Shown here piece after piece: positions 1 to 9,398 of a stretch of 64,000 nucleotides of DNA. Positions within the stretch are counted from its first letter, which is position 1. Every line of letters begins with the position of its first letter. A model generated the notes under the pieces. The model searched no databases, was not told where the DNA came from, and worked only from the letters and a program-made list of their open reading frames with translations. The position numbers were made by a program, and so were the translations under genes. This DNA is from Ktedonobacter sp. SOSP1-85 (GTDB lineage Bacteria; Chloroflexota; Ktedonobacteria; Ktedonobacterales; Ktedonobacteraceae): assembly GCF_016587415.1 (NCBI RefSeq), contig NZ_BNJI01000001.1:841001-905000 (forward strand), in the 5' to 3' direction.

Positions 1-107
1 CCGATGTCGACCTACCACTAGAACTAGAGGAGAAACAAGCCCAGCCGGGAACAGCCACTATTCCACCTACGATCCCCCCGGAGGAGGATCGCGAGGGCGA
101 GGAGACC

Positions 108-2168
108 GTGTCACCCACACTGCGCGCTTCCGAAGAGACCCCGGCAACGGTGAGCGTTCCCGTTGAAGCCTTTACACCTGCCCCCAAAGAGCAGCCGGCC
201 CCCACGACGCCAGCCCTTCCCTTTATGAGTATTGAGGACCTGGCGCAATTACGTGTAGTGGGGGAGCCACAGATCTCACCCGATGGCAAACGCATCGCGT
301 TTAGTATGCTCCAATGCGATACGGAGACCAATAGCACGAGCAGCGCCATCTGGATCGTAGAGAGCAGAGGTGGCAAGACCCAGTCTCCCTGGCAGGTCAG
401 CAGTGGCACACAGCATGATTACGCGCCTCGCTGGTCGCCCGATGGACGCTATCTCTCCTTCTTAAGCGATAGAGAGGGCACACCACAGATCTATCTCCTC
501 CCCTTGCGGGGCGGCGAGGCCCGCCAGCTGAGTAATCTTCCCCTGGGTGTCTCCGAGTATAGCTGGCGACCCGATGGCGCGATACTTCTCGCCCATAGCG
601 CCTGGAAGGCTGCTGACGAGCAAGGATCGGGACAAGGAGAAGAGACCTCCTATGTCGTGATGCGCCTGGCCAGCCATTGGGATGGTTCAGGCTATAAGCA
701 TGGTCGACATGAACAGCTCTGGCTGCTGGGGCTGGACGGCACGGCGACCCGCCTCACCTCCGAACCAGTCGATCTCACCCAGGCTTGCTGGTCGCCTGAT
801 GGCAGCGAGATCGTCTTTAGCGCCAATCGCCGGGCGGATCCCGATCTGAGCGTGAGCGCGGCTCTCTGGGTGCTGACCCTGGCTACGGGACAACTGCGCC
901 GTTTGACGCCTGAGGAAGAACTGGCTCAGATGCCTTCCTGGTCACCTGATGGCAGGTCTATTGCCTACTTGCGCTCACCCGACCAGACAGAGGCGAGCAA
1001 TATCTCCCCCTGGATCGTCGCAGCCAATGGGCAGGAGACGCCACGTCCCGCCGCCACTGGAGCCGAAGACATCAACTCTCAGATGTGGATTATCGATGAG
1101 CTACGCACCGACTACCTCGTAGCGCCTCAGTGGTCTCCGGATGGGCAATGGCTCCTGGTTCCAGGACAAACACATGGACAGATTCATCTCTACCGCATTA
1201 ACCCCACAAAGAATACGATTGAACAGCTCACGCGCGGTAATGGACGCTACCTCTCGCCCCAACTCTCACGCGACGGGCAGACCATCGCCCTGGTGCGTGC
1301 GGACTGGTTTACCCCCGGCGACGTCTGGGGCATGGACGGGAATGGCGAAAATTTACGCAAGCTCACCAGCGTCAACGACACACTGCTACGTCAGCGCCAG
1401 TTACTTCGTCCGAAAAAGGTGACCTGGAAAGGGGGCGATGGCACGACGGAGATCGAGGGCTGGCTCTACCTACCAACGCTTGAACAGGGGAGACGTGTGC
1501 CACTCATCCTGGCACCACATGGTGGTCCCTCCCTGGCCTGGGGAGATAGCTATGTCCATGAATTTCAGGTCCTGGCGGGGCGCGGCTATGCCGTCCTGGC
1601 CCCCAATCCGCGAGGCAGCGCTGGCTATGGCGAAGATTTTTGTCGCGCCGTCCTCAACGATTGGGGAGGCGCCGACTTCGCGGACCTCATGGCGGGGATT
1701 GATGCCATGATTGCGAACGAACCCATTGATGGTGAGCGCCTGGGTATCGGCGGCATCAGCTATGGCGGCTATATGACAAACTGGGCCATTACGCAAACTG
1801 GGCGTTTTAAGGCTGCAGTCAGCCGCAACGGCATCAGCGATATTACACACGCCGGCATGCTCTCGGATCAGACACTCTGGTTCAACCTCTCGCTCACAAG
1901 CCCAGAGGTACAGCGCGAGCGCTCGCCACTGACCTATGTCGAGCGTATCACGACACCGCTCTTGCTCTTACATGCCGAGAACGACCTGCGTTGTCCCACC
2001 AGCGAATCGATCCAGATGTTTGTGCAGTTGCGCAAGCGCAAGCAGATGGTGCAACTGGTGCGCTATCCCAACACCGGTCATCTGATGGATTGGCCAGCCG
2101 TGGGTACACCCAGGCTGCGACTAGATCGCCTGCGCCGCACCATCGCCTGGTTCGAGCATTTTTTGTAG
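108..2168 (+). CDS. S9 family (prolyl oligopeptidase/acylaminoacyl) peptidase
   Basis: Serine peptidase that cleaves short peptides, probably in the cytoplasm since no signal peptide is visible. About residues 40-390 carry repeated 'SPDG' blades typical of a TolB/PD40 beta-propeller; the last ~260 residues are the alpha/beta-hydrolase. The triad is visible: Ser551 in GGISYGGYMTNW, Asp626 in AENDLRCP and His658 in NTGHLMDW (numbered from the GTG at 108). The start is uncertain: the frame is open without a stop to the left window edge, with an acidic, proline-rich stretch, so the gene may begin outside the window. An ATG at 225 directly precedes the propeller but lacks a clear ribosome site. 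The gene ends in a strong hairpin shared with the convergent neighbour. Family assignment is secure; substrate is unknown. Confidence 0.93.
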   Translation: MSPTLRASEETPATVSVPVEAFTPAPKEQPAPTTPALPFMSIEDLAQLRVVGEPQISPDGKRIAFSMLQCDTETNSTSSAIWIVESRGGKTQSPWQVSSGTQHDYAPRWSPDGRYLSFLSDREGTPQIYLLPLRGGEARQLSNLPLGVSEYSWRPDGAILLAHSAWKAADEQGSGQGEETSYVVMRLASHWDGSGYKHGRHEQLWLLGLDGTATRLTSEPVDLTQACWSPDGSEIVFSANRRADPDLSVSAALWVLTLATGQLRRLTPEEELAQMPSWSPDGRSIAYLRSPDQTEASNISPWIVAANGQETPRPAATGAEDINSQMWIIDELRTDYLVAPQWSPDGQWLLVPGQTHGQIHLYRINPTKNTIEQLTRGNGRYLSPQLSRDGQTIALVRADWFTPGDVWGMDGNGENLRKLTSVNDTLLRQRQLLRPKKVTWKGGDGTTEIEGWLYLPTLEQGRRVPLILAPHGGPSLAWGDSYVHEFQVLAGRGYAVLAPNPRGSAGYGEDFCRAVLNDWGGADFADLMAGIDAMIANEPIDGERLGIGGISYGGYMTNWAITQTGRFKAAVSRNGISDITHAGMLSDQTLWFNLSLTSPEVQRERSPLTYVERITTPLLLLHAENDLRCPTSESIQMFVQLRKRKQMVQLVRYPNTGHLMDWPAVGTPRLRLDRLRRTIAWFEHFL

Positions 2169-2181
2169 GGTAAAAGTAGGA

Positions 2182-2231
2182 GAAACATAAAACGCCCGGC
2201 AGCCTCTGGCTGCCGGGCGTTTTATGTTTCT
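2182..2231. terminator. bidirectional hairpin terminator
   Basis: Two ~22-base perfect complementary arms around a 3-base loop (core GCCCGGCAGCC/GGCTGCCGGGC), with A-rich and T-rich outer flanks, lie exactly between the convergent peptidase and membrane-protein genes. Either strand can form it. Confidence 0.85.
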
Positions 2232-2241
2232 CTACTACTAA

Positions 2242-2640
2242 TTAACTGGCGGTAAAGAGTTGGACGACGTAGAAGATGGCCGCTAGCGCCAGGAATATAC
2301 CAAAGGCGGCTGTAATAATGCGCGAGACCCGGTGCGTGCGACGCAACATATGGGCCGGTGGCTGAAAACTATACAGAGCCACCCTGGCCGAGACAATAAA
2401 GATACCTACCAGGAAGACAAAGTCCAGGACGCGTATAGGAAAGGCGCCATTAAAGACCGCGAAGGTGATCACCACCGCGCCAAACATCAGAATAGCACCC
2501 AGGATTTCAAGAATGGCCAGCCCCATAAAGCGCGGCTCATCAAAGGCCGCGCCCAACAGCCTGGGAGAGATGCGCAAGATGAGTACTAAACCACCAATAT
2601 ATGCAATAATACTGAGCAAAGACAGAATTACTAATTGCAT
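2242..2640 (-). CDS. small integral membrane protein, unknown function
   Basis: 132 residues with three to four hydrophobic segments (about residues 4-24, 40-65, 70-90 and 108-128), so an integral membrane protein of the cytoplasmic membrane. Between segments 3 and 4 lies a basic loop (HMLRRTHRVSR) that probably faces the cytoplasm. I recognise no family. It is convergent with the S9 peptidase and sits in the same direction 39 bases downstream of the TolB-like lipoprotein gene, so it could be co-transcribed with it. No catalytic motif is visible. Confidence 0.7.
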   Translation of the reverse strand: MQLVILSLLSIIAYIGGLVLILRISPRLLGAAFDEPRFMGLAILEILGAILMFGAVVITFAVFNGAFPIRVLDFVFLVGIFIVSARVALYSFQPPAHMLRRTHRVSRIITAAFGIFLALAAIFYVVQLFTAS

Positions 2641-2679
2641 GCGAACGTATCCCCGAAATTTTTTAGCCCAAGAAAACTT

Positions 2680-4020
2680 TTATCCCCAGGAGAACACGCG
2701 AGCATCTTTCTCTAAGAGACGCGCGTTCTTTTCGCCAGGAGCAAACAAGTAGACGTCAGAGGGCGCCATACCTTCGACGGCCTCACTGCTCTGTAGCGCG
2801 AAGGCCTGCCCATCGCTGCGCCAGGAGACAGCTCCTGAGACGAAAGGCGCATACGCCTGGGTATCTTGCGGGTGATCGAGGGATACCAGGTAAGGCCCCT
2901 GACCAGTAATATGATGCCGCTCAGAGGCCACAACAGCGTTACCTTGAGGACTCCAACGCAGCAACGCATTCTGGGCCAGAAAAGTCGCAGGCGCTTGCAA
3001 AAATACCTTTTGCGTGGCGCTTCCATCAACTGGCACAATATCGAGCGAGCTGGCCTCCTGACCCGGCGTTCCGTTCTCAATCTTCTGCACAACGAGCTTC
3101 GTCCCATCGGGCGAGATATCCCAACCAGGCTGAGTTAGCGCACTGCTTTGTCCTCCAGCACACCAGGTCTCCTTGCCTAATTCCACGACCTGCTGGCGCG
3201 GCGCGCCTGGGTCATTGACCGACAGACGATAAATCGCCAGGCGGCTATCTTGCTGCCCAGGCTGTTCTACCGTCTCATAATAGAGCTGTCCCTGGCGATA
3301 GCGCAATGAGAGCAGCATCGATTGCCCCTGCTGAGCATTGATAGGCGAGGTTGCGCCAAGCTGCTCGCTCGAAGCGACCTTAATCAGGCTATGCGTCTGC
3401 AAATCATAGCGGTAGAGGCCTGCATCATTGCTTGTTTTTCCTGTAACGCCATTGTACCATGCCAGGAGATGTTGCGCATCCTCCCAGAAGGCGTACTGCC
3501 AGGAATCGCTACGAGGTTTTCCCTCCGCTCTGGCATCTGTCGCGACCTGGGGCAGGGTGATGGACGTCAATTGCTGGGTACTGGTATCAAGCACATACAG
3601 GCTACTTGTAGCAGTATAGTCTGGCTCGGGGCAGCCACCACCACCAACTCCCGCGGGCAGAGCATTAAAGAGATAAGAAAGGTGTTTATGGTCAGGCGAC
3701 CAGGCAGGAGACTGCCAGAACACCTCCGGCGCCTGCGAGAAGTCGAAATGGGTTACCTGAGTCGCATTTTCGCTATTGAGCGCCATCCAGAGCTGATTCT
3801 GACGCACAAAGGTATAGAAGCCAACCTTTGAGCCAGCAGAAGCCGCCTGTAGCGTGGGGGTGGGCGAAACAAGCACGGCCGGAGTACCATTGCCAGTATC
3901 GGGGATACCTGAAGGCACAGAGCCACTCTTTGGGCTACAGGCGGCTAGAAGCAACACCAGGCCCACAGCCAAAATAAGCATCGTCAGAGAGAGAGATCGC
4001 CGCATAGCAAATAACCTCAA
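2680..4020 (-). CDS. lipoprotein with TolB-like beta-propeller
   Basis: 446-residue exported protein. The N-terminus is a lipoprotein signal: basic start, hydrophobic run, then the lipobox LLAAC with the lipidated Cys at residue 28, so it should be anchored to the outer face of the membrane. Behind a Ser/Pro/Thr-rich linker are repeated motifs of the type 'SPDHKHLSYLF', 'SPDGTKLVV', 'SPQGNAVVA' and 'RSDGQAFAL', which mark WD40/PD40 (TolB-like) propeller blades. Such domains are binding scaffolds; no enzymatic motif is seen. An internal ATG at residue 6 is an alternative start. It is transcribed away from the DNA methyltransferase through a ~170-base shared upstream region. Confidence 0.82.
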   Translation of the reverse strand: MRLFAMRRSLSLTMLILAVGLVLLLAACSPKSGSVPSGIPDTGNGTPAVLVSPTPTLQAASAGSKVGFYTFVRQNQLWMALNSENATQVTHFDFSQAPEVFWQSPAWSPDHKHLSYLFNALPAGVGGGGCPEPDYTATSSLYVLDTSTQQLTSITLPQVATDARAEGKPRSDSWQYAFWEDAQHLLAWYNGVTGKTSNDAGLYRYDLQTHSLIKVASSEQLGATSPINAQQGQSMLLSLRYRQGQLYYETVEQPGQQDSRLAIYRLSVNDPGAPRQQVVELGKETWCAGGQSSALTQPGWDISPDGTKLVVQKIENGTPGQEASSLDIVPVDGSATQKVFLQAPATFLAQNALLRWSPQGNAVVASERHHITGQGPYLVSLDHPQDTQAYAPFVSGAVSWRSDGQAFALQSSEAVEGMAPSDVYLFAPGEKNARLLEKDARVFSWG

Positions 4021-4237
4021 TATCTACATTTAGAGAGTTCAGCGGTTGGAGCTCATAACAATAAACACATCGATACAAACTATATCAGAGTATGCCACTA
4101 TATCGCAGCCTATCTATGCAGAGACATAGCCCAAAGAGGCTATAGGCAGCCCCTCTCTCATCCTTTTCAAGCCAGGCGACATATGGTACAGTTTGAAGGC
4201 AAAAAAAGAACAGCATAGTGAGCAGGAGCAAGAGCAG

Positions 4238-5269
4238 ATGGCCGAACTGGTATGGAAAAAGAAACAGCAGCAAATGGGTGGCACGGAGGGGAGCAATTTA
4301 GCGGCCTCACGCCCGCCCATTGAGTTGATTACCATGGAAGAAACATCAGAAGTCAATAATGAGCCTGGATGGTCTAACCGGCTCATCTGGGGTGATAACC
4401 AGGATATCTTGCCAGCTCTCCTCCCACTCTTTCGTGACCAGGTCAATCTCATCTACATTGACCCACCCTTTATGACCGGGCGCACCTTTGGTCGCAAAGA
4501 GCAACTGGCCTATAGCGATACCTGGAACAATGACATCGATGCCTACTTGCAATGGCTCTATCCCATTCTCCAGACCCTCCATCAACTCCTTGCCCCAACT
4601 GGCAGCATGTACCTTCATCTCGACTGGCGCACCAGCCATTACGTTAAAGTAATGCTGGATGAAATTTTTGGCTTCAACGTTCAGGGCAATGGGGGAGGCT
4701 TTAAAAATGAGATCATCTGGCACTACCAGAGCGGGGGACAGACCAGGCGCTACTATACGCGCAAACATGACACCATCCTGTTCTACACCAAGTCTGGGAA
4801 CTATTGCTTCCATAAAGAGCGCATCGGTGAACGACGTGGAGCGCAGAAACGCAATCATATGCGCCAGGTCGTGGGGCCAAATGGACAGATTAGCTGGACA
4901 ATCAAGTCAGCGGGAAAGCTCTATACCTATAGCGAAGATACGCTCATTCCTCCCAGCGATGTCTGGAGCGATATCAGCCATCTGCACCAGCGCGATCCCG
5001 AGCGTACAGGCTACGCCACGCAGAAGCCCACCGCGCTCCTGGAACGCATTCTCCTGGCTTCATCCGAGGATGACGACCTGGTCATGGACTGCTTCTGTGG
5101 CAGTGGGGTCACGCCAATCGTGGCGGAACACCTGAAACGGAGATGGATTGCCTGCGACAAGAGTGAGCTGGCCATTACCACCACCAGCCAGCGACTCCAG
5201 CAACACACGCTGCACTACCCCTATAAAAGGCTATATACGCTACAAGCAAAAGAGAGCAACTTCGGCTAA
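4238..5269 (+). CDS. orphan site-specific DNA methyltransferase (N4/N6, beta class)
   Basis: Transfers a methyl group from S-adenosylmethionine to an amino group of adenine or cytosine in DNA. The catalytic motif IV is DPPF (Asp75, in YIDPPFMTG) and comes before the SAM-binding motif I (CFCGSGVTPIVAE, about residue 285); that order defines the beta class, as in type III Mod proteins. 'YATQKPTALLERIL' just before motif I is also typical. I prefer ATG 4238 because AGGAG stands 9 bases upstream; a TTG at 4193 would add 15 Lys/Gln-rich residues. No restriction enzyme gene is adjacent on either side, so it is probably a solitary methyltransferase with a regulatory or protective role. Recognition site unknown. 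Confidence 0.88.
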   Translation: MAELVWKKKQQQMGGTEGSNLAASRPPIELITMEETSEVNNEPGWSNRLIWGDNQDILPALLPLFRDQVNLIYIDPPFMTGRTFGRKEQLAYSDTWNNDIDAYLQWLYPILQTLHQLLAPTGSMYLHLDWRTSHYVKVMLDEIFGFNVQGNGGGFKNEIIWHYQSGGQTRRYYTRKHDTILFYTKSGNYCFHKERIGERRGAQKRNHMRQVVGPNGQISWTIKSAGKLYTYSEDTLIPPSDVWSDISHLHQRDPERTGYATQKPTALLERILLASSEDDDLVMDCFCGSGVTPIVAEHLKRRWIACDKSELAITTTSQRLQQHTLHYPYKRLYTLQAKESNFG

Positions 5270-5385
5270 AATCTTCAATGGCTTGATACTACATAGAGAG
5301 AGGCTAATCCTGGTCGTATGCTATAATGAGCATACATAGGCAGTTTCTATGTACGTAGTCAGAAATTGGAATAACAAAAATAGCC

Positions 5386-6186
5386 ATGCTTGAATTGCTA
5401 GAGCAACTTTTTCGCCAGGTGCGACACTACTCGCAAACCGAACGCTTTGACCGGGATAGAGCCAGAGTCTATCACCAATCCTCAAAGCACACAACCATGC
5501 AATTCGATCGGGACGCGGAAGATATTATTATCGAAGGTCTGATCCAGAGTGGGCATGGCTTTGAAATCGTCACGGAAGAACGCGAAACCCTTTCCACCAG
5601 CGACAACGTCCAGTATCGGATCATTATTGATCCCATTGACGGCTCTACCAACGTGGCGCGCGGCATTATGATCGCAGCCGTAGCCATGGCAGTCCTCCCT
5701 ATTGACGCCCCAGTTGTGCCCGAGCACGTCCAATGGGCACTTGTGGGAGATCTCTTTAATGGGAGCGTCTACCAGGCTGAGCGTGGAAAGGGAGCGTTCC
5801 GCAATGGCCTGCGCTGCCAGACCAGTCATGCTACCAGTCTTAAACATAGCCTGGTGGGTTTAAACCTGGATAAGCGCGATGAACGCGTGGTACGCAATCT
5901 TCTGACAAAGCCGCCTACGACCAGTCAGATTCGCCGTACGGGAAGCACAGCCATTGATTGCGTCTATGTCGCCAGCGGCACATACGACGCCTATATAGAT
6001 GTGGGAGATGTCGTCACGGGGGAATCATTCCTTGCCTCCGCCAGCATCGTGTTAGAGGCAGGGGGAGTTGTCAGCGATCATCAGGGAAACCCTTTGCGTC
6101 CAATCCAGAACCTGACCGAGGGCTATTCACTGGTCGTCGCCGGAACAAAAGAGTTACATGAGGCCATTCTCACAAAATTATTGTGA
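5386..6186 (+). CDS. inositol-monophosphatase-family protein with altered metal motif
   Basis: 266 residues, the usual size of this Mg-dependent sugar-phosphate phosphatase family (inositol-1-phosphatase, fructose-1,6-bisphosphatase, PAP phosphatase). Motif 1 is present as DPIDGSTN (Asp82 and Asp85), and the upstream acidic pair TEERE supplies the metal-binding Glu. 'RTGSTAIDCVYVASG' and 'LEAGGVVSDHQGNPL' match the later family blocks. The second metal motif, normally WDxAAG about 14 residues before EAGG, is here ESFLASA, so the usual third-metal/catalytic Asp appears to be missing. Activity may be altered or lost. It has its own promoter region (TATAAT at 5322-5327). Family call is firm; substrate unknown. 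Confidence 0.85.
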   Translation: MLELLEQLFRQVRHYSQTERFDRDRARVYHQSSKHTTMQFDRDAEDIIIEGLIQSGHGFEIVTEERETLSTSDNVQYRIIIDPIDGSTNVARGIMIAAVAMAVLPIDAPVVPEHVQWALVGDLFNGSVYQAERGKGAFRNGLRCQTSHATSLKHSLVGLNLDKRDERVVRNLLTKPPTTSQIRRTGSTAIDCVYVASGTYDAYIDVGDVVTGESFLASASIVLEAGGVVSDHQGNPLRPIQNLTEGYSLVVAGTKELHEAILTKLL

Positions 6187-6333
6187 AGTGGTTCATTGTT
6201 CTTCCCCGCAGGATAAAGGTACGCTTGTATATATAGAGATGTGTCAGATACGCTCCCATTGACGAATATTCATATATATACATATGTTTCTATGCGAGAG
6301 CCAGATAGGCTGGCTAGAGAGATAGAGGGGGCC

Positions 6334-7446
6334 ATGTACAATAGAGAACGCCATCATCAAGACAAGAGATCCAGGCGGCTCACCAGGCTACTTCCAGGTG
6401 TGATCGTTCTTGGCCTACTCTTTTTGAGCGCGTGTAGCAGCCTGCCCAACTCCGCGAATCAGACCACGGGGACGAGCGTTTCCACGCCAACGGTTGATAC
6501 CTCGCTCAAGAATCAAGGCGATACCAAGCTGCAAACCTTTCAACAATGGATCACCCTGATGAAGCAATCGGGTGGCGATACCACCACATATGACCAACAA
6601 TTTAGTGCATCAAAGCAGGCACTCGACAGTGCCAAATCGGCGTCTGCTTACCAGACTGCCCTGAATACCCTTAACGGCCAGATTGCCTCCATTCAGCTCA
6701 ACGCGCTCAAAGCCGAGAGTAAGAATCTGCAACAGAACCTGGCCAAACAAGTCAGTGACTGGGGCAACGGGCATAGCTATCATGACACCTACGACAACAC
6801 AAGCTACCCACTGGGCTTTGAATATGGCTCCAAGGGTATTGGTGGGTGGATTCAAGATGACCTGGACGCTGCGAAGAACGTTGCTGACTACCAGCAGGCC
6901 ATCGAGAATGAGCAGATGTACCTGTACAATTTTCAGGAAATGAAAAAAGCCAGCGCCGACAAAACACCCTACAATCAGGTCCACCAGAGCGACATGGACA
7001 TGCTCAAACATTATAACAAGATGGACAGCAAAGTCGTGGTTGTCTCACTGAGTGAAGAGGCTATGCGCCTCTACGACCATGGGAAGCTGGTCAAGGCCTT
7101 CCTGGTCACGACCGGGCGTCCCAATAAGCCAACCCCGCCAGGAACCTGGTGGGTAGAGGGCAAAAAAGCGCCGACCGTTTTTAAATCGGGGGTCAAACCA
7201 GGAAATCCCGACTACTATCCTGATACACCCATCAACTACGCAATGCAGTACCATAGCGAAGGCTACTTCATCCACGATAGCTGGTGGCGTGTCAACTATG
7301 GCCCGGGAACGAACTTCCCCCACGCCGACGATAGCGGTGACTCCTTCTCCTCGCAAGGCTCCCACGGCTGCGTCAACCTCTCCAAGGAGAACGCCAGCCA
7401 GGTCTATGACTTCGTCCAGTTATATACCGGCGTCTTCATCTACTAA
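6334..7446 (+). CDS. L,D-transpeptidase (YkuD) lipoprotein
   Basis: Cell-envelope enzyme that makes L,D cross-links in peptidoglycan or attaches proteins to it. Residues 1-34 form a lipoprotein signal (basic start, FLSAC lipobox, Cys34). A helical, Gln-rich region (~40-230) precedes the YkuD domain at about 235-370. The catalytic block is SQGSHGCVNL with His344 and Cys346, and the upstream ligand His is in YFIHDSWWR. I chose ATG 6334 since GAGGGGG stands 4-10 bases upstream; a GTG at 6241 is in frame but has no ribosome site and would bury the signal peptide. The gene ends at a 20-bp hairpin shared with the convergent C39-like gene. Confidence 0.92.
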   Translation: MYNRERHHQDKRSRRLTRLLPGVIVLGLLFLSACSSLPNSANQTTGTSVSTPTVDTSLKNQGDTKLQTFQQWITLMKQSGGDTTTYDQQFSASKQALDSAKSASAYQTALNTLNGQIASIQLNALKAESKNLQQNLAKQVSDWGNGHSYHDTYDNTSYPLGFEYGSKGIGGWIQDDLDAAKNVADYQQAIENEQMYLYNFQEMKKASADKTPYNQVHQSDMDMLKHYNKMDSKVVVVSLSEEAMRLYDHGKLVKAFLVTTGRPNKPTPPGTWWVEGKKAPTVFKSGVKPGNPDYYPDTPINYAMQYHSEGYFIHDSWWRVNYGPGTNFPHADDSGDSFSSQGSHGCVNLSKENASQVYDFVQLYTGVFIY

Positions 7447-7465
7447 CCTACCAATATACAAGTAA

Positions 7466-7509
7466 AGAGAAGCGCCCTGGCAGCCTGAAGGCTGCCAGGG
7501 CGCTTCTCT
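7466..7509. terminator. bidirectional hairpin terminator
   Basis: 20-base perfect arms (AGAGAAGCGCCCTGGCAGCC and its complement) around TGAA, between the convergent L,D-transpeptidase and C39-like genes. Confidence 0.85.
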
Positions 7510-7553
7510 GTAAGAGGCATTCCCTGCAAGGGAGGGATATACACTGCGCATAT

Positions 7554-8495
7554 CTACTCGCGTGGAGTAAGCACGGCGCTAAAGGTCTGCCACATTCCGA
7601 CAAACATTGCACGGGGCATACGCTGGAAGTTTGAGGGGGCAGAGTCAGCAATATAGACATTCTGACTATCGCCACCGCGAATGACAAAGAAGTGGCCACC
7701 TGGAAAATAGAAGGAATCGCGCACGCTGACAATGACTGGAGAACCGCTATTTGCGCTATCAATGACCTGTTGCAGGGTGCGCGTCCGACCGGCACTGGCA
7801 TTAAAGCCATAGCTATCAGCAGTCATCGCGATTCCCTCTTCGCGCAAAAGGCCAAGATTGACGTCCCACACCCCCAGTTTTAGCTCCTGCGTCAACACAT
7901 CAGAGGCGATAAGATGGCGCCCGTAAGCATTCATCACCATCTCTAAGGCAATCCCTGAACAGGAAGAGTAGCTCCAGACCTGGAGCTGATACAGGTTGGC
8001 ATACTGATGAGGGTCAGCCGAATCGACTCGCACCAGGAGCGAGCTAGCACTGGTAGGCATACCATGGCTCGTGGGTTCATACGCTTTATCGCCATTGGCG
8101 GAGGTATTAAACAGGCCCAGGCTCAGACCCTGCGAGAAGCTCTTGACGCTTCCGCCGGCGATCCCGGTCTGCACGAAGAGTGTCAACACAAAGAGCACAA
8201 GCACGCCCAGCGAAACCAGTGAGCGACGATGCTGATACCAGGACGACGGTCTCGAAACAGGCATGAGCGCGCCTGTAGGCTTCTCAACGGAGACAATCTG
8301 CCCATCATGCAGGTGTAAAATAGCGGTCACGTGGCGATCCAGGGGGTGAGCCGGGAGGCGATTTTGCGCGGCAAACATCTGCTTATTACGTTGATGGTCA
8401 CGCCAGGCACTCACGGCAACAAAAGCAACAATAGACAGCATAACGACAGTCAGAAATGATGTGATGGCAGCAGCCGACATATACAAAAACCCCAT
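7554..8495 (-). CDS. membrane-anchored C39-like peptidase-fold protein
   Basis: 313 residues. Two hydrophobic segments (about residues 5-30 and 92-112) flank a cytoplasmic stretch; the rest lies outside the membrane. The C-terminal half looks like a papain-type C39-like domain: Cys in YSSCSGIALEMVMNAYG, His in PGGHFFVIRGG and Asp in VYIADSAP follow the order Cys-His-Asp. Such domains in other bacteria mature or clear small peptides, or act as non-catalytic peptide binders. No ABC transporter is fused or adjacent, so a lantibiotic exporter is unlikely. Its position, tail-to-tail with a cell-wall transpeptidase, suggests an envelope role (inference). Confidence 0.75.
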   Translation of the reverse strand: MGFLYMSAAAITSFLTVVMLSIVAFVAVSAWRDHQRNKQMFAAQNRLPAHPLDRHVTAILHLHDGQIVSVEKPTGALMPVSRPSSWYQHRRSLVSLGVLVLFVLTLFVQTGIAGGSVKSFSQGLSLGLFNTSANGDKAYEPTSHGMPTSASSLLVRVDSADPHQYANLYQLQVWSYSSCSGIALEMVMNAYGRHLIASDVLTQELKLGVWDVNLGLLREEGIAMTADSYGFNASAGRTRTLQQVIDSANSGSPVIVSVRDSFYFPGGHFFVIRGGDSQNVYIADSAPSNFQRMPRAMFVGMWQTFSAVLTPRE

Positions 8496-8753
8496 TAATA
8501 TTGTAAGAATCTCTGGAGCGCAAGAATCCTTGCTTGCGCATGGAAAGATGCGCCGTTACGCTTTCCCTGAATCTTTACATTCATAATTAGCCATCCATAA
8601 GTATAGCCCAGGTACTCGCCACACAACTAACCCATCCCCCAAAACGGCCATATGATGGGAGTCTTTCCCATATTCAGAGAAACAGCAAGTCCTTCTCTTG
8701 AGGAAAGAACGCAACGATAGCAACTTTTCGTATTGTCGGTGGAGGAATACGCC

Positions 8754-9149
8754 TTAGATTGCCATGCCCTTCATATCATAGATTTCTATATTTGCACCCA
8801 TCGTATGTCTGTAAATGACCACCTGCTGAATGGTATGGTGCAAGGGCAGGACCAGAAACTCCGCGTTATCATTGGTCCCATGGGGGCGTACACTCAAGGA
8901 GCCATATTTGGGGAGGGAGAGCAAGAGCGTCTCATCGGCATCGATAACGCCAAGCTGGTGAAATTTGTGGTAGATCACCCAGGAGATGGCAGTCCTGTTC
9001 GCCAGGAGCAACTGTTCACCGTCGCTATGGAGATGGAGACCAATACGAGGAAGCGCAAAAGGTATCCAGCCGCCAGAGCGGCGCAGAGGTTGTGTCTGGG
9101 TCTCAGGAGGAGAGGCCTCAACGGGATCAAGAATTGTCTGCAATTTCAT
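8754..9149 (-). CDS. hypothetical protein
   Basis: About 131 residues from the ATG at 9149; the same frame stays open to a TTG at 9251. I recognise no family. The sequence is balanced and globular-looking (for example WVIYHKFHQLGVIDADETLL and LVLPLHHTIQQVVIYR), which is why I prefer this strand over the overlapping plus-strand frame 8733-9323, whose translation is rich in Arg and low-complexity. No signal peptide or membrane segment is seen from the ATG. It is divergent from the DUF72 gene and shares its upstream region. Start and reality are both uncertain. Confidence 0.5.
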   Translation of the reverse strand: MKLQTILDPVEASPPETQTQPLRRSGGWIPFALPRIGLHLHSDGEQLLLANRTAISWVIYHKFHQLGVIDADETLLLSLPKYGSLSVRPHGTNDNAEFLVLPLHHTIQQVVIYRHTMGANIEIYDMKGMAI

Positions 9150-9398
9150 CGGAAGCGCACCCGGACCTTTCGCAAAAGCAAGCGTGTTAAAGAGCAAAAT
9201 ACTCGAATAATACCAAAACACAACATTACCAGCCAGGATGCGAGAGTACAAGGCGAAATCGACAATAATCCGACATTTTTACATAAGCCAACGAGAGAAT
9301 ATAAAGCAAATATGCTATACTGATCCGGCAAAGCATGCGCAAGCATCCAGAGCATACACACACGCTGAGCATAAGCAAGGGAGGAGGACCAACACACC

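Noticed and set aside
8740..8753. GGAGGAATACGCC matches the end motif at 13.5 kb
   Set aside because: A 13-base match without the preceding hairpin is expected by chance in a window of this size.
8733..9323. 196-codon plus-strand frame
   Set aside because: Arg-rich, low-quality translation that overlaps a better-looking minus-strand protein; no ribosome site.
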